The position numbers and the translations under genes were made by a program. A stretch of 64,000 nt of DNA from Treponema vincentii (GTDB lineage Bacteria; Spirochaetota; Spirochaetia; Treponematales; Treponemataceae), in assembly GCF_010365865.1 (NCBI RefSeq), contig NZ_CP048020.1:2418001-2482000 (forward strand), given 5' to 3'. The notes below the pieces were generated by a model. The model saw only the letters and a list, made by a program, of their open reading frames with translations, was not told the DNA's origin and did no database searches. This document shows positions 8,921 through 18,500 of the stretch, in pieces. How positions within the stretch are numbered: the first letter of the stretch is position 1; every line of letters starts with the position of its first letter.

Positions 8921-9040
8921 ATCTGCCTAGCCTATTTCTAAAAGGCTAACGGAAAGACTATTCTTAACAAGAATAGTCTCTCCGTCTGCGCTTTGTTTCT
9001 ATTTATTTGTTACGCTTACCCTTATTGTAAAAAAAATATG
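8921..9040. repeat. direct repeat copy 2 (about 120 bp)
   Basis: Second tandem copy, offset 124 bp from copy 1. The hairpin at 8950-8984 has a shifted loop and one stem change, so the copies have diverged slightly. Confidence 0.85.
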
Positions 9041-9077
9041 CGAAATTTTCAAGAAAAATTCAAGAAAATTTCGCATA
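9037..9077. repeat. AT-rich GCGAAATTT hairpin (copy 2)
   Basis: Arms TATGCGAAATTTTC and GAAAATTTCGCATA around a short spacer, 17 bp downstream of the dnaK stop. It is probably a 3'-end RNA hairpin of dnaK that protects or attenuates the transcript; that function is inferred. Confidence 0.7.
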
Positions 9078-9094
9078 GAAGAAAAACTTCTTAG

Positions 9095-11017
9095 TTATTT
9101 ATCTTCGTCTTTTACGACTTCGTAGTCCACGTCGTCGGCGGTTCCCTTGGTGGGATCGCTGTCGTCAGCGCTACCTGCTGTACCTGCTCCGGCAGCTCCC
9201 GCCGCACCGGCTCCGGCACCCTGCTGCTTGTACATTTCTTCTGCAATTTTGTATGCAGCCTGCTGTAACGCTTCGGTCTTGGACTTAATGTCGGCAGTAT
9301 CTCCGCCTTCAATCGCTTTCTTTAAGGTTGCAACGGCATCTTCGATACGCTGCTTATCAGCTGCGTTTACCTTATCTCCCATTTCCTTCAAGGTCTTTTC
9401 GGTCTGATAGATCATCGAGTCCGCTTCGTTGCGTACCTCAACCTTTTCGCGCTCTTTCTTATCGTTTTCGGCGTTGGCCTCCGCTTCCTTCACCATGCGG
9501 TTGATTTCATCTTCGCTCAAGCCGCTGGAACTTTCGATGCGGATGTGCTGTTCTTTACCCGTTCCAAGGTCTTTTGCGGAAACATGCACAATACCGTTCG
9601 CGTCGATGTCGAATGTAACTTCAATCTGCGGAACACCGCGGGGAGCCGGAGGAATACCGACCAAGTCGAAGTTGCCGAGCGTCCGGTTCTGGCTTGCCAT
9701 ACCGCGCTCACCCTGCAAGACGTGAATTGAAACCGCAGTTTGTCCGTCAGCCGCAGTAGAGAATACCTGGCTCTTGCGGGTAGGAATAGTGGTGTTACGG
9801 TTGATCAACGGAGTGAACACGCCGCCCATCGTTTCGATACCGAGCGAAAGCGGGGTAACATCGAGCAACAGTACGTCTTTGACATCGCCGCCCAAAATAC
9901 CGCCCTGAATAGCAGCGCCGACCGCAACCGCTTCGTCGGGGTTTACGCCCTTTGAACCTTCTTTACCGAAAATTTCTTTGATAATCTGCGCAACCTTCGG
10001 CATACGGGTAGAACCGCCTACCAGCAGGATTTCGTCGATCTGATTCGGTTCGAGCCCCGCGTCCTTTAAGGCTTTGCGGCACGGTTCTTTGGTGCGTTCA
10101 AAGAGGTCGTCGGTCATCTGCTCGAACTTTGCACGGGTCAATGTTTTCTGCAAGTGCTTGGGGCCGTTCGCATCGGCAGTAATGAACGGAAGGTTGATTT
10201 CCGTTTCCGCACGGCTGGAAAGCTCGATCTTTGCTTTTTCCGCCGCTTCACGGAGCCGCTGCAATGCCATACGATCCTTTGAAAGGTCGATACCCTGATC
10301 GGCCTTAAACTCTTTTTCGAGCCACTCAACAATGCGGTTATCAAAGTCATCGCCACCCAAGTGGGTGTCGCCGTTGGTCGATTTAACCTCGAATACGCCG
10401 TCGCCCAATTCCAAAATCGAAATATCGAAGGTACCACCGCCAAGGTCGTAGACCGCGATAACCTTCTCTTTCTTTGAATCCTTGTTAAAGCCGAATGCAA
10501 GCGAAGCCGCCGTCGGTTCGTTGATAATCCTCTTTACATCCAAGCCGGCGATTTTACCGGCATCCTTCGTTGCTTGGCGCTGTGCATCGTTGAAGTATGC
10601 AGGAACGGTGATAACCGCTTCCGTTACCGGTTCGCCTAAATAGTCTTCTGCGGTTTTCTTCATTTTCTGCAGAATAAACGCTGAAATTTCCTGAGTTGAG
10701 TATTTTTTACCGTCCACTTCGATGCGGACATCATCACCCTGCGGTACGATTTTATACGGAACGCGCTTGAGTTCGTCGGTTAATTCGCTGTACCGATGGC
10801 CGATAAACCGTTTTACCGAATAGATAGTACCTTCCGGATTGGTAATCATCTGGTTTTTAGCAGGCTGACCGACAATCCGCTCATCTTTTTTGAACGCAAC
10901 GATAGAAGGCGTGGTACGTCCTCCTTCGGCATTTGGGATAACGACGGGCTCTCCGCCTTCCATAATCGCAACACAAGAGTTGGTTGTTCCTAAGTCAATT
11001 CCGATAATCTTTCCCAT
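9095..11017 (-). CDS. dnaK: chaperone protein DnaK (Hsp70)
   Basis: 640 residues, full length. It begins [17 protein letters not shown] with phosphate-binding loop 1, has the [12 protein letters not shown] motif of the ATPase domain and the conserved [11 protein letters not shown] linker into the substrate-binding domain. It ends with a Gly/Ala-rich tail and an acidic terminus ([13 protein letters not shown]). ATG at 11017 follows AAGGAG. It folds proteins with DnaJ and GrpE. The gene lies 44 bp downstream of grpE and shares its promoter. Confidence 0.99.
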   Translation of the reverse strand: MGKIIGIDLGTTNSCVAIMEGGEPVVIPNAEGGRTTPSIVAFKKDERIVGQPAKNQMITNPEGTIYSVKRFIGHRYSELTDELKRVPYKIVPQGDDVRIEVDGKKYSTQEISAFILQKMKKTAEDYLGEPVTEAVITVPAYFNDAQRQATKDAGKIAGLDVKRIINEPTAASLAFGFNKDSKKEKVIAVYDLGGGTFDISILELGDGVFEVKSTNGDTHLGGDDFDNRIVEWLEKEFKADQGIDLSKDRMALQRLREAAEKAKIELSSRAETEINLPFITADANGPKHLQKTLTRAKFEQMTDDLFERTKEPCRKALKDAGLEPNQIDEILLVGGSTRMPKVAQIIKEIFGKEGSKGVNPDEAVAVGAAIQGGILGGDVKDVLLLDVTPLSLGIETMGGVFTPLINRNTTIPTRKSQVFSTAADGQTAVSIHVLQGERGMASQNRTLGNFDLVGIPPAPRGVPQIEVTFDIDANGIVHVSAKDLGTGKEQHIRIESSSGLSEDEINRMVKEAEANAENDKKEREKVEVRNEADSMIYQTEKTLKEMGDKVNAADKQRIEDAVATLKKAIEGGDTADIKSKTEALQQAAYKIAEEMYKQQGAGAGAAGAAGAGTAGSADDSDPTKGTADDVDYEVVKDEDK

Positions 11018-11061
11018 AATAAAAACTCCTTATTTGTTTGATCCTTAAATAAAGGATTATC

Positions 11062-11796
11062 TTATTTTTTCTCTGCCGGTGTAGGCATCAATACCATAAC
11101 CTTTGCCGGACGGAGAATCCGTTCCTTCAATTTATACCCTTTTTGCAGTTCCGCTCCAACAGTCGGTTCCGTAACCTCGGCCGAAGGGTTTGTTGCAACG
11201 GCTTCGTGAATGTCGGGGTTAAAGGGTTTTCCCTGCACTTCGTAATACTGCAGACCGTACTTCGACTCAAGTAGCGAAGATAAGCCGCTCCGGATCATCA
11301 CAACGCCCTGCATAAAAGCGGCGGCGCTATCTTCTCCGGCTTTTTTACCGGCCTCGATTGCGCGGTCAAAGTCATCCAATATCTGCAAGAGGTCGGAAAT
11401 CAAATTCGTGTTTGCGTAATCGATTGCCTCCTGCTTTCCTTTTATCATACGCTTGCGGTAGTTATCGAAATCCGCAGCCTTGCGCAGATATTGATCCTGC
11501 AATTCCTTGCACTTTGCTTCCAAAGATGCGAGCTTTTCGGCAGCGGACGGCTCCGGCTTCGTATCTTTCGATGCTTCCGTATTCGGAGCAGTTTGTCCGG
11601 TCGCCGTATTTCCATGCTCTTGATTGCCGGTTTGCTGTTCCGGTGCCGCATGTTGTTCGGCATTTCCTGTGCTGTTACCATGCGGGTTTGCATCTGCGGC
11701 TTTTTTACCGGCTGCGGAGTCCGTGTTCATACCGTTCTGCTCTGCCGGCTGGGTCTCGCACTCCTGCTCATGTTTTTTTCCGTGTTTCTTTGTCAT
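11062..11796 (-). CDS. grpE: nucleotide exchange factor GrpE
   Basis: 244 residues from ATG at 11796, which has GAGGA six bases upstream; a TTG 12 bp earlier is in frame but has no better site. The first 85 residues are a low-complexity, Gln/Glu/Asn/Ala-rich extension. The conserved GrpE part follows: a long coiled coil (about 90-130, containing AADFDNYRKRM) and the C-terminal beta domain (HEAVATNPS ... GYKLKERILRPAKVMV). GrpE releases ADP from DnaK. It is the first gene of the grpE-dnaK unit, with a sigma-70-like promoter at 11872-11900. Confidence 0.97.
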   Translation of the reverse strand: MTKKHGKKHEQECETQPAEQNGMNTDSAAGKKAADANPHGNSTGNAEQHAAPEQQTGNQEHGNTATGQTAPNTEASKDTKPEPSAAEKLASLEAKCKELQDQYLRKAADFDNYRKRMIKGKQEAIDYANTNLISDLLQILDDFDRAIEAGKKAGEDSAAAFMQGVVMIRSGLSSLLESKYGLQYYEVQGKPFNPDIHEAVATNPSAEVTEPTVGAELQKGYKLKERILRPAKVMVLMPTPAEKK

Positions 11797-11871
11797 TCCA
11801 TTCCTCAAATTCTCCGGCGTGTATCTGTCTATCAGCCGAACCGCCGTTTGTATTTCTCGTTTGACAAATAG

Positions 11872-11900
11872 AAAATACTAACGGAATCGCAAATGGTCAA
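11872..11900 (-). promoter_or_regulatory. sigma-70-like promoter of grpE-dnaK
   Basis: On the minus strand: TTGACC (11895-11900), a 17-bp spacer and TATTTT (11872-11877), about 75 bp before the grpE ATG. No CIRCE element (TTAGCACTC inverted repeat) is present. Confidence 0.65.
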
Positions 11901-11934
11901 GAAAAAATAATTGACAGGGTAAACGTATCAGGTT

Positions 11935-12002
11935 GTTTTTCATATCCGCCACGGATGGCGGTGATGCTATACAGCAGCGAGATTTGTGCAATTTACCTTT
12001 AA
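11935..12002. repeat. degenerate palindromic element
   Basis: AGGGTAAACGTATCAG on the left matches the left arm of the 22273 element (one mismatch), and GCAATTTACCT on the right is a partial complement. The interior is short (about 35 bp). The rest of the gap 11797-12141 shows only the grpE promoter and the lipoprotein leader. Confidence 0.5.
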
Positions 12003-12141
12003 TCGGTATTATGATAGTATCCGGCTAAGATGGATGGAGCAGTGTAAGTGTCGCGTTAGTAAATCTCATCGCGACCTGTAAAACAGAGATTGTGGCAGCC
12101 GTTTCCACGTAACTTAATACGAGAAGAAGGAGACCTCTTCT

Positions 12142-15100
12142 ATGCGTAAGATTCTTAGTTTTTTGGTAATTTTTGTTTTATGTGCCGGATGTGAAAATTA
12201 TAAGGCCGATATTGACGACTATTTAAGTTATTGGTCAACAGAGGCTGCAATTGTCCGGTCTAGCTTTAACCCTGCAATCACCGTACAAACCGATACAGAC
12301 ACAATACAGAGTATTCCTTCATCAAGCGATGTAACGGTAATATTTACCGTCCGTAATCCCAAAAACGTCACCTTTAAGTTGCCGCAAGATGCAGGCGCCC
12401 CTACCGATATTATCGTTTTTCCCACAGACGTTGCCGGCACAACGACAAACAGCCCAAAACGACCAAACGATTATGAACTGATACAGGATTCAAACAGTCA
12501 ATTAACGCTCACATATAAAAAGAAATTTTTGCAAAAACATGAATACGGCAAAAAGAATATCGGGCCGACGATTACGCTGTATGCTAAAGACGGGAGAAAA
12601 TTTTCAGAAACATTTAAGCTCAATGTAAAAGCAAATACCCCGCCGCCCAATCTTACCTATCGGGCAATCGGAAAAACCGCTACACCCGATGGAAACGGTA
12701 AGCAGTATTATGTTTTGTTTCTCGAAGCCAAGGGTATGGATACGGAAATAAATAGTTCCGAACTTCTGCATAAAAATATTGCACAGCTTTCTATCGCCGA
12801 AGGCTCCGGCTCATACACCTCGATACCGTTAACGGTAAAGACAGACAAAAGCGGATTCGATATCAGCAGCGCAGGCGGGCGGTTGTTGGGATACAGTGAT
12901 GCAATAGCTTTATTGTCTACAGAGGTTAAAGAAGGAGTAACGCCCGATCCATTACCGGCTTCAACTGAAAAATGGATTATCCGAATAAAAACGGATGTCC
13001 CGGTGGGCGGGGCGGTAAAGCAGTACCGGCTTCGGCTGCAAGATGAAGCTGGGCTGCTTTCCGAAGATGAATTACGCGCTTCTACCAGTACCAATAAGGT
13101 TAGTCCGGTTACTATAACCGTCACAAGCGGTTCGTGGACAGTAACACCAAAGCACGGAACAAATGCTGACCCTCATGAAATAACCTATGGATCGGGAGTA
13201 CAAAACATACTCTTGAAAGCTGAAACCGCTACGAGCGGAGCTACGGTGCACTATAAATTGGAACGTAACGGACTCACCGTAAGCGAAAGTTCCGGTTCAA
13301 CGCCGCTAACCATAGAGCTGCCTACCGTTCCGAATGTCGTGTATAAACTCACGGCATGGGCGGAAAAAAGAAGGATTTGATAATAGCCAAAATGTAGTTG
13401 TATTCTATAACAGTAAGGGACTGGAAGTAAGCGCGGCGGGACCGGGGGCTTGGCAACGGCTTAAAGATGCTGTAGAAAGGGGCCGCAGATGGTGACGTCA
13501 TCATTGTGAATGGCACGATACAAGCAACCTCTGCTTCCGGTAATTTCGGCAATATTACCGTATCCAAGAGCATCACAATACGCGGCAAGAGCGGTAATCC
13601 TGCGACCGATATTCTCGATGCAAACAAGGATACCGGAGGCAAGTCGGCACACCGTATCTTTAATGTGACAGGCGGAAATCTTACGATGGAAGGTTTAACT
13701 CTCACAGGCGGCATGGCGATAGCTCCGGGGGTCGGTACAAACATCGGGGGTGGCATATATGTCGGTGCGAATAGTAGGGCTGAACTTAAAAACTGTATTA
13801 TCACTGCTTGCAAAGCAGCAAGAGTGGGCGGAGGAATTTATTCGAAAGGTGAGCTGATTTTAGATAACTGTACTATCGGTGGAGAGCAGTACTACGACGG
13901 AATGGATCCCGCTAAACCAGAAGGAAATACGGCATCATCAGGCGGGGGTGTAAGTTCTAACCAAGGTAATCTTACTATAATTGGCGGAGCGATTACGTAT
14001 AACACCGCGGATAGTCCCGGCGGCGGGATAGCCTTTGGGTCGAACGACAGGACAGCCACTCTAAAGGTTACAGGAACGGATATTTCACACAATAAGGCGA
14101 AGGAGACGGGAGGAGGCATCTACCTTAGTGCCCCCGGTTATTCCGACAAATACGTGAATGCAACGCTGCAGGATGTTACCGTAAAAAACAATGAACTGAC
14201 AAGTACGAACGTAAATGATTGGAGGAAAGGCGGAGGAGGGATATTCTTCACAAACTATACTAATGGGGCAACTCTTACCATAATAGGCGGAAGTATTGAA
14301 GGTAATAATGCTAGAAACTTTAACGGCGGCGGTATTTACATAACGACAGATCGAGACGATTATGTAAACGGTACGCTGACGTTAAAAGACGGTGCTCGTA
14401 TTTCAGGGAATAGCGCCGAAAATGGCGGCGGTGTCGCGGTGAACAGTGCAAAGCTTATTATAGAGTCAGGCTGTACTATCGGCGGCGATAACGCTTCTCA
14501 AGGCAATACGGCAAAAACTTCAGGCGGCGGTATCTCCGTGGGTAAAAAGGCTGAGTGTACGATTAAAGAAGGTGTTACTATCCGGCATAATAGAGTGAGT
14601 AACGGAACAAATATTATGGACGGCGGCGGTGGCTTGTATATCAAAGATACCGGTACCCAAGCTGATAACGGTATTGTTACTATAACAGGTACGCTGGGGA
14701 ACCCTGTTCGTATTGAAGACAATGAGGCTCGCGGATCAATCGGTGTCGGCGGAGGCATCGCAAACAACGGAACGATAACACTTACCCATGTGCATATCAG
14801 CGGTTGTAAAGCGCCCGACTCTGCAGGTCTCGGCGGGGGCATTTATGTCCGGCGCGGAGCGTGTACGCTTATCGATAGTAATGTGAACGGCTGTGAGGCA
14901 TCGGGAGCTGGCGGCGGTGTGTATGTATATAAAGGCGCGGATGGAGCGGGAGAATTTACAATGCAAAGCAGTACCCGCATTGTTCCTTCGGCTAATAACT
15001 ACAGGGGAAAAAATGATATATTTTTAAGGGATGGTGCTTGTATTAAGCTTTCCGGCGGATTGACCGGCAAAAGGTCTGTCGGACGCATTACGGTACCGGA

Positions 15101-15248
15101 TACAAACTACAACGCTTCAACCAAAGTCCTTCACAGCGATATTTCCGTTGACGAAAACTACAAAAAGTTCACGGTAACGCCGAAGGGTAGTCAAAATTGG
15201 TATGTCGGCTCAAATGGCGCGCTGACGACAACTCAGCCGACCCCCTAA
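12142..15248 (+). pseudogene. beta-helix surface lipoprotein, two frameshifts
   Basis: The first part (12142-13380) starts MRKILSFLVIFVLCAGCEN, a type II signal peptide with lipobox LCAGC, and continues through Ig-like beta-sandwich sequence. The second part (13506-15248) is a right-handed beta-helix: many short repeats of the form GGGI(Y/A)... and GNxAxxGGGV, as in polymorphic-membrane-protein/Pmp-like domains. The two are one gene. Deleting one A from the A6 run at 13364-13369 and one base in AAAGGGGCC (13476-13484) joins them continuously through sequence such as DGDVIIVNGTIQA. The intact product would be about 1,034 residues, a surface-exposed lipoprotein. The ribosome site AGAAGGAGA lies within a small inverted repeat just before the ATG. 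True inactivation and sequencing error cannot be told apart here. Confidence 0.8.
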
Positions 15249-15322
15249 CCGTGCCTATGCACTAGCAGGAAGGAGACAAGCAGGGAAAGTTGAAAAGGGA
15301 GTAAATCACAGGGAATAGGAAA

Positions 15323-15380
15323 GCCCATTTATATTATGAATTATGAATTATGAATTATAAATTATAAATTATAAATGGGC
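15323..15380. repeat. 7-bp tandem repeat inside a hairpin
   Basis: Three copies of TTATGAA followed by three of TTATAAA (15334-15375), enclosed by the perfect arms GCCCATTTATA (15323-15333) and TATAAATGGGC (15370-15380). It lies between the beta-helix lipoprotein gene and trkA, about 60 bp before the trkA start. It could act as a terminator-like hairpin or as a length-variable spacer. Confidence 0.85.
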
Positions 15381-15439
15381 GCATTCCCCATCAATGAGCC
15401 CCTGTCCATGCCGGTGCTTTTGTGCTAGTATCATTGCAA

Positions 15440-16843
15440 ATGACTGTCATTATTATTGGCGCAGGCGTAACAGGGGTTGAGCTTGCCCGAAGATTAATCG
15501 CAAAAAAGCATAATGTGGTTCTTATCGAACAAAATCAAGAAACCGCCCGCCATGCAGCCAACCGCTTGGACTGTATCGTAACGGAGGCGAGCGGTAACGA
15601 CCCGAAAGTCTTGACCGAAGCCGGTATCCAACGGGCAGACGCGCTGGTTACCCTTACCGACAGTGACGAACTGAATATGATTATCTGCGGTGTTGCCGAA
15701 TCTCTTGCTCCCAAGGTACTGAAGATTGCCCGCGTAAGAAATGAAAATTACGTTGCATCGCTGAACACCGGAAAAGACCGTACGTTGGGTATCGATTTTT
15801 TGGTGCATCCCGACCAAGAAGCGGCGCTCGCCATCATCAATGCGGTTGAGCACGGGGCTGTCAGTGATATTATCGCCTTTGAAAATTCTCCGTATCAGCT
15901 TACCTGTTTTACCATCGGTGCAGGAAGCAAGCTGGACGGAGTTACACTGCAAAATATTCGCACTGTTGCTATCGATAGTCCTTTTGTTGTTGTTGCCGTA
16001 GAGGATGAGAATAAGACCGTCATTCCTTCAGGCGGGACAGTGCTTCATGCCGGTATGAGAATCTCAATCCTAACGCTGCCGAATTATATTGAACGGTTTT
16101 ATGCGCTTGCGGGATTCACGGTGAAACCTATCAAAAAGATTGCACTGGTCGGTATCGGGAAGGTTGGCAAGCGAGTTGCAGCGAGCCTTATCGAAAAGCA
16201 TTCGTTTGGTATGTTTAAACGTTTATTCGGCCTTCGTACCAAATCCCGCTGGGAAGTTGCCATTATCGATAAAGACAGCGCCCTTGCAAAACAAGCCGCG
16301 GCGGAGTATCCCGAAGCGCGTATCTATAGCGGCGACGTTACCGATGAGGCATTTATAGAAGAAATTGCGCTTAATTCCTTCGATCTCGTTATCAATGCGA
16401 CGCAAAATTATGAATTGAACATGATTACTTCTGCATACCTTAAAACACTCGGCATCCCCAAAACCATTGCGCTGGTACAGAGTTCCGTGATGTCGAATGT
16501 CGCATATAAAATCGGTGTAGACGTTGCAATTCCTTTAAAGGACGTTACGGTTGACGTTATTATGAGCCATCTGGGCGGTAAGCATCTTACCCGTATTCAT
16601 ACGATGGGTGCAGGTGAGCTCGAGATAGTCGAAGTCATTATTTCCGATCAGTCGGAAGCGGTAGAAAAAAGCCTGAAAGATATTGCAATGCCCGGCGTGT
16701 TCCTTATACTGCTCATTACGAACGAAACAGGCTGCCGTATCCCCGATGGAAATACCATCCTTGAAGCGGATGATAAACTCGCCATTATCGTACAAGTAAC
16801 AAAGAGTGACGAGGTGGTTAAATATTTTACCGGTAAAAAATGA
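15440..16843 (+). CDS. trkA: Trk potassium uptake protein TrkA
   Basis: 467 residues from ATG at 15440 (an in-frame GTG lies 18 bp upstream; neither has a strong ribosome site). Two tandem RCK modules: the first Rossmann fold begins VIIIGAGVTGVELARRL, and the second begins near residue 230 with IALVGIGKVGKRVAASL, each followed by a TrkA_C domain. It is the peripheral, nucleotide-binding regulator of the Trk potassium transporter. Its stop overlaps the trkH start by 4 bp (ATGA), indicating translational coupling. Confidence 0.95.
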   Translation: MTVIIIGAGVTGVELARRLIAKKHNVVLIEQNQETARHAANRLDCIVTEASGNDPKVLTEAGIQRADALVTLTDSDELNMIICGVAESLAPKVLKIARVRNENYVASLNTGKDRTLGIDFLVHPDQEAALAIINAVEHGAVSDIIAFENSPYQLTCFTIGAGSKLDGVTLQNIRTVAIDSPFVVVAVEDENKTVIPSGGTVLHAGMRISILTLPNYIERFYALAGFTVKPIKKIALVGIGKVGKRVAASLIEKHSFGMFKRLFGLRTKSRWEVAIIDKDSALAKQAAAEYPEARIYSGDVTDEAFIEEIALNSFDLVINATQNYELNMITSAYLKTLGIPKTIALVQSSVMSNVAYKIGVDVAIPLKDVTVDVIMSHLGGKHLTRIHTMGAGELEIVEVIISDQSEAVEKSLKDIAMPGVFLILLITNETGCRIPDGNTILEADDKLAIIVQVTKSDEVVKYFTGKK

Positions 16844-18283
16844 AATTTCTCCAATGTTTAACTATTATCTTTATGATTCTTTCGATTGTTGCCGGGAGTT
16901 TTTTGATTCCGGTCGCAGTCGCTGTCTACCTGCATGAATGGAATGTGCTGTCGGCATTTTTCATACCGATGGCAATTTTGTGGGCAATAACACTCCTCTT
17001 ATTTATGAGAACCAAACGACAGCCGATTCAGCTTACCGTGCGCGAAGGAATCCTTTTGGTAAGCGCCGCATGGCTCGGCGCGGGCTTATTGGGTGCGGTT
17101 CCGTTCATGCTGTCGGGATTTGTGCCGCACTTTAGCGATGCGTTTTTTGAATCGGTTTCGGGTTTTACGACCACCGGCGCAAGCGCCTTACAGAATATCG
17201 AAAGCTATCCGATGGCGCTGCGGGTATGGCGTACGCAAATGCACTGGCTTGGAGGTATGGGAATTGTTGCGTTAACCGTGGCGTTGTTCCCGTTGCTCGG
17301 CGTCGGCGGTTTTCAGCTGATAAAAAAGTGAGACAAGCGGCCCGGACAAGGGAAAAGTAACGGCAAAGATTACGCATACGGCAAAAGCGCTCTGGTTTAT
17401 TTACTTGGGGATGACGGTTTTGCAAATTATCCTCTTATGTATTGCAGGAATGCCGTTTTTAGAAGCAATGTGCCATAGTTTTTCTACGCTCGGAACCGGC
17501 GGGTTTTCAACGCAAAATACCAGTATCGGGTATTATAACTCGGCAGCTATTGAAATTATCTGTACAGTGTTCATGTTTTTGGCGGGCGTGAATTTCAGCC
17601 TCTACTTTCATCTTTTTACCGGAAAGCCCGAAGAATTTTTTAGGAATTCCGAATTACGGGCGTATATCCGTATCGCTTTTTGTGCAGGAGTCGGTGTGGC
17701 GTTAGTGCTTGTGCCGATTTACGGCATAGCAGCCGCTTTTCGGCACAGCTTTTTCCATGTTGCGTCGATTATGACAACCACCGGATTTTCTACGGTGAAT
17801 TACTGCGCATGGCCTGCGTTTGCCCAAGCGCTCCTCTTTTTACTGATGTTTGTCGGCGGGTGTTCCGGTTCAACGGCAGGCGGTATCAAAGTTATTCGCT
17901 GGGTTATTTTACGTAAGCAAGCCTTTAACGAAATGCAACGGCTTTTACACCCACATGGTGTGTTCAGTATTCAACTGAACCGCCGCCCGGGACGGAAAGA
18001 CGTTGTATACAGCGTTGCAGGTTTTATATTCGTCTATTTTGTGTGTCTATTGGTAACGTTTTTAGCGGCGGCCTTAACCGGAACAGACATCCTTACCGAT
18101 ATAGCTGCATCACTTACGTTGGTCGGAAATATCGGCGCCGCATTCGGCAAGGTCGGAAGTGGTGGAGATTTTTCATTCTTTCCGCATTGGGCAAAGGTTG
18201 TGTTTTCTTTTTCTATGCTGGCAGGTCGTTTGGAGCTTTATACCATCGTTATCTTATGTGTACCCGCCTTTTGGCGCCGGTAA
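16840..18283 (+). pseudogene. trkH: Trk potassium transporter TrkH, one frameshift
   Basis: Two overlapping-frame pieces (16840-17331 and the frame continuing to 18283) together encode a normal TrkH of about 480 residues: multiple membrane segments and the four P-loop selectivity regions (FTTTGASA, FSTLGTGGFS, MTTTGFST, GNIGAAFG). The break is at the A6 run 17322-17327. With five A residues the protein reads QLIKSETSGPDKGKVTAK and stays in frame. ATG at 16840 overlaps the trkA stop. It forms the membrane potassium channel/symporter with TrkA. Because both halves are highly conserved, a base-calling error is more likely than decay. Confidence 0.88.
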
Positions 18284-18295
18284 CCGGATAAAACC

Positions 18296-18329
18296 AAAAA
18301 AGCTCAAACAGTCATACTGTTTGAGCTTT
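18296..18329. terminator. bidirectional terminator of trkH and tRNA-Asn
   Basis: A perfect 12-bp stem, AGCTCAAACAGT / ACTGTTTGAGCT, with a 3-base loop. On the minus strand it is followed by a run of T, giving a classical Rho-independent terminator just 3' of the tRNA. It also closes the trkH transcript. Confidence 0.9.
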
Positions 18330-18334
18330 GGAAG

Positions 18335-18407
18335 CTCCCCCGCGCGGGTTCGAACCACGGACCCAGTGGTTAACAGCCACTTGCTCTGCCTACTGAGCTA
18401 CAGGGGA
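18335..18407 (-). tRNA. tRNA-Asn (GTT)
   Basis: A 73-nt cloverleaf on the minus strand. Acceptor TCCCCTG pairs with CGGGGGA (one G-T pair); the D arm is AGCTCAGTAGGCAGAGC, the anticodon loop CTGTTAACC gives anticodon GTT, and the T arm contains GGTTCGAACC. CCA is not encoded. It is flanked by its own promoter and terminator. Confidence 0.95.
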
Positions 18408-18431
18408 AAGTGATAAATAACTATGGACAAA

Positions 18432-18460
18432 CTTATACTGAAAATAGGAAAAAATGTCAA
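18432..18460 (-). promoter_or_regulatory. promoter of tRNA-Asn
   Basis: TTGACA (18455-18460), a 17-bp spacer and TATAAG (18432-18437) on the minus strand, about 25 bp before the mature tRNA 5' end. Confidence 0.8.
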
Positions 18461-18500
18461 GCATTTCAGAGAAAATTACACGATCAGACTTGCAGGTATC

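Noticed and set aside
8797-9040. CRISPR array
   Set aside because: Only two long copies (about 120 bp) with a 5-bp gap, no short repeat-spacer pattern and no cas genes anywhere.
11797-12141. CIRCE/HrcA operator before grpE
   Set aside because: No TTAGCACTC-N9-GAGTGCTAA sequence or close variant; only a sigma-70-like promoter is visible.
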